The notes under the pieces: model-generated
Told to the model about the DNA's origin: nothing
Database searches by the model: none
What the model saw: the letters and a program-made list of their open reading frames with translations, nothing else
Part shown: in pieces, positions 35,001-39,965 of the stretch
Layout: every line of letters begins with the position of its first letter
Numbering within the stretch: position 1 is the stretch's first letter
From: Flavobacteriales bacterium
Lineage (GTDB): Bacteria; Bacteroidota; Bacteroidia; Flavobacteriales_E; Vicingaceae
Assembly (NCBI GenBank): GCA_020635825.1
Contig: JACJZA010000021.1
Span: 1 to 47,649 of the forward strand
DNA length: 47,649 nt
Direction of reading: 5' to 3'
Made by a program: the position numbers and the translations under genes

Positions 35001-36371
35001 AGAAAGAAATTACCATTTAAACCACTAGATCATGTTGCTTTACTATTAATGAGTGTGAAAAATGTTTCCGGAACTTACTCTAAAACTAGAGGAACAATTT
35101 TGCCAGGCTACCGACAAGAGACTAATATATTGGGAATGAACCCAAATTTTTCTGCTCCAGGATTTAATTTTATTTCCGGTATACAAGAAGATAATTTTGC
35201 TGAAAATGCAGCTGATAGAGATTGGTTAATACCAAATTCTTCTTTGTTATATACTTATAATTCAACCTATTCAGAGGAGTATAACATTAGAGCAACGTTA
35301 CGTCCTGTTAAAACCTTGAGAATTCAGTTGAACATGACAAGAAATTATTCCACAAATATTAATCAACAATTTTTTTGGAATGATTCATTAAGTACATATA
35401 TGTTCCCAAGACCAATAGAAACAGGAAGTTTTAGTATGTCTTATGTTACTTTTTTAACTGCTTTTAATGGAGATGAAGAAGGAACGTGGAATTCAGCAGT
35501 TTTCGATGATTTTATTGACAAAAGAAAAGTAGTTTCAAATAGGTTAGGAAGTCAAAACTCTAATTCTCAAGGTCTTTTTGGTGATTATGCTGATGGTTAT
35601 AATGGAACCTCTCAAGATGTGTTAATTCCAACATTTATGGCTGCATATTCAGGCAGAGACGCCAATAATATTAGTTTAAAATCATTCCAAAGTTATGTAC
35701 CAATTCCAAACTGGAGAATTACTTATGATGGATTGGAAAAAATCCCTTTAATTAACCGAATGTTCAAGAAAATTAGTCTAAATCATTCTTATCGTTCAAC
35801 TTATAATGTAAGTTCGTTTACTTCTAATTTATTTTATTTAGACGATAGAACTGCGAGAGACATCAACAATAATTTTATCCCTGAGTTACAAATATCAACT
35901 GTGTCAATTTCTGAACAATTTGGACCTCTTTTAGGTATTGATGTAACTCTTGAAAATAATATGATTTTTAAAGTAGAATATAAGAAAGATAGAAATGCTT
36001 CTTTAAGTTTAACCAATGCTCAAATTACTGAAATTAAAGGAAATGAGTGGTCGGTTGGAACGGGTTATAAATTCAGACAAGTAAGGGTTCCTTTTATAAG
36101 AAGAAGAGTACAAAGTGACATAGACACCAGAGTTGATTTTTCTATTAGAGAAAATAACACTATTATCAGAAAAATTGTTGAACAAGTAAATCAATTAACT
36201 GCCGGTCAGCGAATTTTTTCGGTAAAATTTACAGCTGATTATAAAATTAGTGAGAAGTTGAACTTACGATTGTTTTACGATTACATTGCCACCAATCCAC
36301 TTATTTCTACTACTTTCCCAACTACAAATACAAATGCTGGATTTAGCTTAAGATTTAGTTTAACACAATAG
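29070..36371 (+). CDS. sprA: SprA, outer-membrane translocon of the type IX secretion system
   Basis: Giant protein of 2433 residues matching SprA (Sov in Porphyromonas), a 36-stranded outer-membrane barrel through which T9SS cargo passes. An N-terminal hydrophobic signal (about 10-35) is followed by alternating barrel and plug segments; repeated aromatic strand motifs and the C-terminal strand ending FSLRFSLTQ fit an outer-membrane barrel. Recognisable SprA-type segments include SGTAYLDDFEGSQTTINL near 830 and KCAEIWVNELRLTDFDNEGGWAAKARV near 1515-1540. The start TTG at 29070 lies 18 nt after ruvA; in-frame ATGs at 29124, 29130 and 29133 would cut into the signal peptide. The sorting-domain protein at 39966-42479 is a likely substrate. 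Confidence 0.96.
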   Translation: MKFTKNTYSNIFIILLLSMIMMVFYFGYNPSVSKAIPHNNILALQLDSPEVDLPFPFKDGLGGPDNNNNGGLYLNNPSNVESGFEYDPETENYNYYEKIGDQYYKYPTYMDFEEYINYDSKKSMQKYWKEKAAADDINQTKGFRPSLTIKSKTFDRIFGGNTIDIRPQGSAELSFGLNRSTRDNPALPENQRSNTTFNFDQKIQLNVVGNIGEKLKLSTSYNTEATFDFENQMKIEYTGYEDEIIQKIEAGNVSLPLKSSLITGSQTLFGVKTELKFGRLYVTSVLSQERGEKKEINIQGGAQIQDYEKDASDYEEYKHYFLSQYFRDNYENFLSSPPVINSRVNITKVEVWTSNINNAVENTKNIIGFMDLGEGTQNNIYNDALIIDANPSPTATVSQNDANNLYGNLTSGYTASNDIRGFVTSSQALEMIGYENGVDFEKYENARLLSPSEFTFHPQLGYISLNSALQSDQILAVAFQYTLDGQVYQVGEFSTDGIAGQDALFVKLLKGTILNTQLPTWDLMMKNVYSLGAFNISQTDFFLNINYLNPATGVEIPFIPEGNLNGLPIVNVMNLDRMNTNNQPNPDGVFDFINGITINSNTGRVYFPVLEPFGSHLRSKFTDPTLGEKYAYDSLYSTTQVLAKQDANKNRFKIKGQYSSASSSDISLNSLNIPQGSVVVTAGGATLTENVDYTVDYNLGRVKIINDGILQSGTPIKISLESQSLFNIQTKTMMGTRLDYKINEKFNIGGTFVKLSERPLTPKINIGDEPINNIIWGTDITYSSEVPLLTRLADKLPVYSTIAPSTITLEGEFAQLLPGNPRAISKSGTAYLDDFEGSQTTINLATIQQWHLASTPQGQPDLFPEGDGLLSNTLAYGFNRAKLAWYVIDPLFWRNDSRTPDHVKNNPNMQSNHYMREVLQTEVFPNKSQTNGIITNMPIMDLAYYPSERGQYNFDDGTFPGSGIAPDGSLINPTTRWSGIMRKIETTDFESSNVEFIQFWVMDPFNDEDGNPNHSGGQLYFNLGNISEDILKDSRKSFENGLPITAIDYSTGANINLVDTTVWGRVPKVAALVNAFDNTPATRPFQDVGYDGLNDADESAFFGSGFGADPAADNYHHYRGSDYDASQLNILQRYKNFNGAQGNSPTSAQYTESYSTSATTRPNVEDINLNNNLDFKESYYQYVINLNPTEVNPANVGNNYITNVLETSVTTPNGQTRNIRWYQFKIPIREPQKVVGGIQDFKSIRFMRMFLKGFNEEVVLRFAQLDLVRGEWRKYDGSLLSIGDFIGTDEDETSFIISAVNIEENSSKTPVNYVLPPDILREINPNPTTSNNGLNQLNEQSLSLSVCNLKDGDARAGYKVMDIDIRRYKRLKMYIHAEESNPAKPLGHKDLTVFIRMGTDFNNNYYEYEVPLMVTPPGYYNGDNEDDQYAVWPEANNIDLVFSKLTELKTKRNALLTDPSSGVTIIKAYEEEDGDNLIKVKGNPNLAEVKVFMIGVRNNKQSPIHPDDDGLDKCAEIWVNELRLTDFDNEGGWAAKARVSAQIADLGNVTLAGNYSTPGFGSVEQKLNERQIETQKGYDFSSSVELGKFIPEKVGISLPMYYSVSENKVTPKYNPLDPDIELNQLLKDEQFSEAYRDSVGKRTEEYTKRQSINFTNVRKLKPAGQPKSRFYDVSNLSFNFGYSRYYYRDINTQFDIKKNYKAGVAYAFNNNPKNYAPFSEAPFAKKKVFRFVKDFNFYLAPKLLSFQTDVDRMYSERQMRNNTGFYFELPTYYQKYFYWNRIYALKYDITKALKFDFNATNNASINEPLTANGRVNKDFKDEYQEWKDTVYQSFREFGINTHYHHRFNFNYEVPINKLPLLDFISLSAQYSGDYDWQRAPIGADSLGHTIQNSNTIAFNTQMNLGKFYNEFEFLKKIEKRATERQQRRAQNRLKPDKNKTQAENARVKGWKLGNPTPNIEFDLKKFKDTDTTKVEMWRKKLPFKPLDHVALLLMSVKNVSGTYSKTRGTILPGYRQETNILGMNPNFSAPGFNFISGIQEDNFAENAADRDWLIPNSSLLYTYNSTYSEEYNIRATLRPVKTLRIQLNMTRNYSTNINQQFFWNDSLSTYMFPRPIETGSFSMSYVTFLTAFNGDEEGTWNSAVFDDFIDKRKVVSNRLGSQNSNSQGLFGDYADGYNGTSQDVLIPTFMAAYSGRDANNISLKSFQSYVPIPNWRITYDGLEKIPLINRMFKKISLNHSYRSTYNVSSFTSNLFYLDDRTARDINNNFIPELQISTVSISEQFGPLLGIDVTLENNMIFKVEYKKDRNASLSLTNAQITEIKGNEWSVGTGYKFRQVRVPFIRRRVQSDIDTRVDFSIRENNTIIRKIVEQVNQLTAGQRIFSVKFTADYKISEKLNLRLFYDYIATNPLISTTFPTTNTNAGFSLRFSLTQ

Positions 36372-36460
36372 TTGATAAAATCTAAAAACTCAAATTATAA
36401 AAATTGTAAAATAATTTTACCTTTAGCTCAAATTTAGTAATCATTTAAAAGTTTAAATTC

Positions 36461-36838
36461 ATGAATGTACCTGCAGATTTAAAGTATACAAAAGACCACG
36501 AATGGGTAAAAGTAGATGGTGATATAGCAACTATTGGAATTACCGATTTTGCTCAAGGAGAATTAGGTGATATCGTTTATGTAGAAGTAGAAACTGAGGG
36601 AGAAACTTTAGCCCAAGAAGAAACTTTTGGTACAGTAGAAGCAGTTAAAACAGTTTCAGATTTGTTTATGCCTGTTTCTGGAGAAGTTGTTGAATTCAAT
36701 CAAGCATTAGAAGCTGCTCCTGAATCGGTAAACCAAAATCCATATTCTGATGGGTGGATGATTAAAGTGAAAATGTCAGATACTTCTGAATTAGATGCTT
36801 TATTGTCAGCTGACGAATACAAAAATTTGATAGGATAA
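36461..36838 (+). CDS. gcvH: Glycine cleavage system H protein
   Basis: Lipoyl carrier protein (125 residues) that shuttles the aminomethyl group between the P, T and L proteins of the glycine cleavage system. Hallmarks: YTKDHEWVKVDGDIATIGITDFAQ at the N-terminus, the lipoylated Lys in GTVEAVKTVSDL (near residue 63) and NPYSDGWMIKVK at the C-terminus. The 89-nt gap after sprA holds a near match to a -7 element (TACCTTTA at 36418-36425) but no clear -33. Its TAA stop is embedded in the likely start region of the VanZ-like gene. Confidence 0.97.
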   Translation: MNVPADLKYTKDHEWVKVDGDIATIGITDFAQGELGDIVYVEVETEGETLAQEETFGTVEAVKTVSDLFMPVSGEVVEFNQALEAAPESVNQNPYSDGWMIKVKMSDTSELDALLSADEYKNLIG

Positions 36839-37236
36839 AAAATCGATTTTTATACTGGTTACCTGCTTTAATATGGGGATTACTAATCCTTATTTTAAGT
36901 GGCTATCCAGGTAATAAAATTCCTCAAGCTCCTTTTTTTGGTTTCGATAAAGTAGTACATATAATTATGTATGGGGTCTTTATTTCAACATTATTGTTTG
37001 GAGAAAGGTTCTCGAAGCAAAATCAAAAAGTAAAATTGAAAAAAGGAGTGCTGTTGTGTTTTTTTGCAATTTTTGTCGGAGCTTTTATGGAAATTTTACA
37101 ATATTACATCTTTATTAATAGAAGCGGTAATTGGTACGATTTTATTGCAAATACTTTAGGTGTAACAATAGGAGCTTTAATTTTTCCGTTAATGGTTAAA
37201 TTCCTACCGTTAAAAAGATGGCTTAATAATAATTGA
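36835..37236 (+). CDS. VanZ-like membrane protein with a non-canonical start
   Basis: Small VanZ-family membrane protein with four helices. The first ATG in frame is 36967, but the frame is open upstream to a TGA at 36811-36813, and the upstream part encodes exactly what the family needs: a first helix (FLYWLPALIWGLLILILSG), a Pro-rich linker and the conserved DKVVH motif before the second helix. No ATG, GTG, TTG or CTG occurs in that stretch; codons available are ATA at 36817 and 36835 (and later ATA/ATT). I place the start at ATA 36835, overlapping the gcvH stop as ATAA, giving 133 residues. A base error in the start region is an alternative. The family name comes from teicoplanin resistance; its role here is unknown. 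Confidence 0.7.
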   Translation: MKNRFLYWLPALIWGLLILILSGYPGNKIPQAPFFGFDKVVHIIMYGVFISTLLFGERFSKQNQKVKLKKGVLLCFFAIFVGAFMEILQYYIFINRSGNWYDFIANTLGVTIGALIFPLMVKFLPLKRWLNNN

Positions 37237-37287
37237 AAAAGAAAAACTTTATTTATTATTTTTATAAATGAATTTAAATCAAAAAGC

Positions 37288-38421
37288 ATGAAATTCTTAT
37301 TGCAGTTTAATTTTGAAAAAGATAAAGGCTCTAATTTTTGGATGCCATTATTTATTGAAAATGAAGATTTTGAGACAGTTGAATTAATTGCAAAGTCTTT
37401 TAAAAAAAGATTAAGTAATACAGTTAAAAATATTTCTTTCACAATTGAAGATTATAAAAGTGATGATAATATTGCTAATAAATTGCAATCTTATAAGGAA
37501 GATGAAAGAAGTGGAGAGTATTATTTCTTAAATAAGAAAGATGCAGAATCATATGAAATAAAAGAATTTGAGGATAATAATGATGTTGAATTTAATGATG
37601 AATTCTTTTTGAAAGAATTTTCAAAAGAAGTATTAAATTATCTTGATTTAAAAAAGAATACAGTTTTAGTTCGTGAAATACAAGATAATATTGATAAATT
37701 TGATACGTATTTAATAATAAAAGTTAAACGAATAGCAGGAATTATTAGAATGGATCCAAAAAAGAACCCAAAAGCTGACTTAGAAAAAATAAGAGGAACC
37801 TTCATGGCAGGAGGTTTGCTAGTTTCTATGGTAATAGTTTATATGTTAATCAACTTGAAATTTTACGATGTTCAAGCAAGTGAACTTGGACAATTAGTGG
37901 TAGAAGAAATAGAGGAAGAAATTATCCCTATTACTCAGCAAAATACACCGCCACCTCCCCCGCCACCGCCACCTGCAGCTCCTGAGGTAATCGAAATTGT
38001 AGAAGATGATGTAGAAGTGGAAGAAATTGAAATGATTGATACTGAGGCAGATGCTGAAACAATTGTTGAAGAATTTGAAGTAGTAGAAGAAGTAGTAGAA
38101 GAAGAAATCTTTACTATTGTAGAAAGTATGCCTGAATTCCCCGGAGGAGGTCAAGAAGCATTATTTAAATACCTTCAAAAAGAAATGAAATATCCACAGG
38201 TTGCAAAAGAAAATGGTATTCAAGGAACTGTTTTCGTAAATTTTGTGGTAGGTAAAGATGGCAAAATTAGAGATGTTAAAATATTAAGAGGTGTAAACAA
38301 AATGTTAGACGATGAAGCTATCAGAGTAGTGAAAGCAATGCCGTCATGGAAACCTGGTAAGCAAAGAGGTAAAGCTGTATCGGTTTCTTACAACTTACCA
38401 ATTAAATTTACATTAAGATAA
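37288..38421 (+). CDS. tonB: Energy transducer TonB with an extra N-terminal cytoplasmic domain
   Basis: Residues 155-377 are an ordinary Bacteroidota TonB: MDPKKNPKADLEKIRG before a single inner-membrane helix (about 172-192), a Pro tract (about 219-229), a Glu/Val-rich periplasmic spacer and a C-terminal TonB domain (about 285-377, FPGGGQEALFKYL, VFVNFVVGKDGKI, MPSWKPGKQRGK). It carries energy from ExbB/ExbD to outer-membrane transporters. Residues 1-154 are unusual: an acidic, apparently folded region with no signal or helix, open in frame with the TonB part and therefore on the cytoplasmic side. I do not recognise this domain. An internal start at ATG 37750 would give the standard TonB. 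A terminator follows. Confidence 0.9.
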   Translation: MKFLLQFNFEKDKGSNFWMPLFIENEDFETVELIAKSFKKRLSNTVKNISFTIEDYKSDDNIANKLQSYKEDERSGEYYFLNKKDAESYEIKEFEDNNDVEFNDEFFLKEFSKEVLNYLDLKKNTVLVREIQDNIDKFDTYLIIKVKRIAGIIRMDPKKNPKADLEKIRGTFMAGGLLVSMVIVYMLINLKFYDVQASELGQLVVEEIEEEIIPITQQNTPPPPPPPPPAAPEVIEIVEDDVEVEEIEMIDTEADAETIVEEFEVVEEVVEEEIFTIVESMPEFPGGGQEALFKYLQKEMKYPQVAKENGIQGTVFVNFVVGKDGKIRDVKILRGVNKMLDDEAIRVVKAMPSWKPGKQRGKAVSVSYNLPIKFTLR

Positions 38422-38436
38422 ATCATATAATCTTTT

Positions 38437-38466
38437 AAAAACCCGGAATAAATTCCGGGTTTTTTT
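38437..38466 (+). terminator. Intrinsic terminator after tonB
   Basis: ACCCGGAA (38441-38448) pairs with TTCCGGGT (38453-38460) around a TAAA loop; a preceding A run and the following T run (38461-38466) extend the stem. It lies 20 nt after the tonB stop codon. Confidence 0.92.
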
Positions 38467-38494
38467 ATATCTGATTTTTGGTGAAAAATCAATT

Positions 38495-38525
38495 TTGTGA
38501 AGTGAGGATTTTTAAATTATATTTG
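38495..38525 (+). promoter_or_regulatory. Promoter of the lipoprotein gene
   Basis: TTG (38495-38497), 20 nt, then TATATTTG (38518-38525): a full match in sequence and spacing to the Bacteroidota primary promoter. The ATG at 38545 is 19 nt downstream, leaving a short leader. It lies directly behind the tonB terminator, so this gene is an independent unit. Confidence 0.7.
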
Positions 38526-38544
38526 TTTTTTTAAAAAAATAAAA

Positions 38545-39093
38545 ATGAAAAAATTAAACTATTTACTAGCCCTAATTTTGAGTGTTGCATTGTATTCTTG
38601 TGGGAATGGAGAAAACCAAGAAAATGAAACTCAAGAAACCGAACAAAAGGTGTTAAAAGGATATGAAGAGTTAGATTTAAATCAATGGGGATTTCAAATG
38701 ACTATTATGGTTCCTAATGCTGAAGAAAATGGAGAACCTCAAATAGTTTTAACAGAAAGAGGTGCTTTAGAAATTATTGTTGGACAGACTTTTGGAATTG
38801 AAATTATGTATGGCGAAGGAGATATTGAACTATTGAAAATGGATTTAAAAGAAGATTTAGTATTTAGTTCAGAGATTGTGAAAGAAGATGAAAATTCATT
38901 GATTTACAAACAAGATATTCCTGATTCTGGAGTAAAAACTCAAAATCATTTCTTTTACAGAGCTCAAGTTGGAACAGATGTTTATGAGGTAAGAGATTTA
39001 ATAGATGGTAGCTATGGAATGGCAATGATTGAGAAAATGTTGGATGCAGCAAAAACTATTAAAGAAAAAAAGATAAGTCAAACACCGGCTTAA
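38545..39093 (+). CDS. Lipoprotein of unknown function
   Basis: Predicted lipoprotein of 182 residues: signal peptide with lipobox LYSC (Cys about 19), then a Gly/Asn/Glu/Gln-rich linker (about 20-38) and a soluble domain (about 40-175) of mixed helix and strand. The linker is acidic near the Cys, as in some surface-exported Bacteroidota lipoproteins. No catalytic or binding motif is recognised. It has its own promoter and its own terminator, so it is probably monocistronic. Confidence 0.8.
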   Translation: MKKLNYLLALILSVALYSCGNGENQENETQETEQKVLKGYEELDLNQWGFQMTIMVPNAEENGEPQIVLTERGALEIIVGQTFGIEIMYGEGDIELLKMDLKEDLVFSSEIVKEDENSLIYKQDIPDSGVKTQNHFFYRAQVGTDVYEVRDLIDGSYGMAMIEKMLDAAKTIKEKKISQTPA

Positions 39094-39113
39094 AAAAAAT
39101 AATTAAATTGAGT

Positions 39114-39147
39114 AAGCCCTATTTTGAAAAAAAAATAGGGCTTTTTT
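39114..39147 (+). terminator. Intrinsic terminator after the lipoprotein gene
   Basis: AAGCCCTATTTT (39114-39125) pairs over 12 bp with AAAATAGGGCTT (39132-39143), with a 6-nt loop and a T run to 39147. It lies 20 nt after the lipoprotein stop. A TTG at 39108, in frame with the next gene, precedes this hairpin and is not a credible start. Confidence 0.9.
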
Positions 39148-39161
39148 GTAATTTTATTTTA

Positions 39162-39497
39162 ATGTTTCATAACAAAATAATAGTAGTCTTTTTGGTCATT
39201 GTTACTTGTTTTTCTTGCAAAGAAGAACAAATAGATAAAGATATTATACCTCCATCCAAAATGGTAGAGATATTGTCTGATATGGAATTGGCAAAAGCTA
39301 CCATAATCTTCCAAGAAGCTGATAAAAAAATTAAAAATGAATTTTTTTTTAATGTGATTTTTAAAAACCATAACACGAATAAAGAAAAATTTGAAAAGTC
39401 TCTTCATTACTACTCTCAAAAACCTAAAGAAATGGAGCAGATATACAATCAAGTGATAACCTTATTGTCTCAAAAGCAAGCATCGTCTGTTAAATAG
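39162..39497 (+). CDS. DUF4296-type lipoprotein
   Basis: Small lipoprotein of 111 residues from ATG 39162 (MFHNKIIVVFLV). The signal peptide ends in a lipobox CFSC (second Cys about 19). The mature part is helical, with IIPPSKMVEILSDMELAKA near the start and a Tyr/Lys-rich helix LHYYSQKPKEMEQIYNQVI near the end, which fits the DUF4296 family found only in Bacteroidota. The function of that family is unknown. A longer frame starting at TTG 39108 would run through the terminator hairpin and place charged residues before the signal peptide, so it was not chosen. Confidence 0.82.
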   Translation: MFHNKIIVVFLVIVTCFSCKEEQIDKDIIPPSKMVEILSDMELAKATIIFQEADKKIKNEFFFNVIFKNHNTNKEKFEKSLHYYSQKPKEMEQIYNQVITLLSQKQASSVK

Positions 39498-39557
39498 TTC
39501 ATTTTCAACTGTTCTGCGCAACCTTTCTAAGTGTAATTTCGTTAAAAGAATATGAAA

Positions 39558-39580
39558 AATACTTACTTTTGTTAAGTATT
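39558..39580 (+). repeat. Hairpin overlapping a -7-like element upstream of the small secreted protein
   Basis: AATACTTA (39558-39565) and TAAGTATT (39573-39580) form a perfect 8-bp stem with a 7-nt loop. TACTTTTG (39564-39571), a match to the TAnnTTTG element, overlaps the left arm and loop, with no TTG at the -33 distance. It may be a weak terminator for the DUF4296 gene, a promoter with an operator, or both. Confidence 0.35.
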
Positions 39581-39616
39581 ATTTATTATTAAAATTGGTT
39601 TATTGAATCGATTACC

Positions 39617-39636
39617 CCATAAATACTAGTTTATGG
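39617..39636 (+). repeat. Short inverted repeat in the 5' region of the 87-aa gene
   Basis: CCATAAA (39617-39623) and TTTATGG (39630-39636) flank TACTAG. The repeat lies about 50 nt before the ATG at 39687, inside the 189-nt gap 39498-39686. If transcription begins near 39577, it would be part of the leader RNA. Confidence 0.3.
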
Positions 39637-39686
39637 CTGTTTCAACCACTTAAAAGAATGTTTATATATTTAACTTTTTATTACAA

Positions 39687-39950
39687 ATGATAAAATTAAT
39701 TTACTTAACAATTTTACTCGCTTTTTTAAGCTCCTTTAATTTGTTTGCACAAGTTGAAATACAAGATAAAATAAAAACTACTGGTTTGTCAGATAATGAT
39801 AAGTTAAGATTTAATAATACATCTTCTAAAAAAACAGTTCCTCTAAGAAAAGTCAATACTGATATTGTTTTGCTTAATGAAGATAGCTTGAATCAAGTGA
39901 AAAGAAAAGAAGAAGAGCACGACTATCTCCCAAATGTTGAACCTCAATAA
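39687..39950 (+). CDS. Small secreted protein of unknown function
   Basis: Protein of 87 residues with a clear signal peptide (about 1-21, MIKLIYLTILLAFLSSFNLFAQ) and a short, charged, probably disordered mature part ending DYLPNVEPQ. I recognise no family. It lies 15 nt upstream of the large T9SS cargo gene and is probably cotranscribed with it. A 10-codon frame at 39658-39690 ends in a TGA that overlaps its ATG. Length is too small to judge homology by eye, but the signal peptide and context support a real gene. Confidence 0.65.
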   Translation: MIKLIYLTILLAFLSSFNLFAQVEIQDKIKTTGLSDNDKLRFNNTSSKKTVPLRKVNTDIVLLNEDSLNQVKRKEEEHDYLPNVEPQ

Positions 39951-39965
39951 ATTTATTGTGCTACC

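Noticed and set aside
37946..37980. Proline-codon tract in tonB as a slippage or frameshift site
   Set aside because: The frame is open on both sides with intact TonB features, and a periplasmic Pro-rich segment is normal for TonB.
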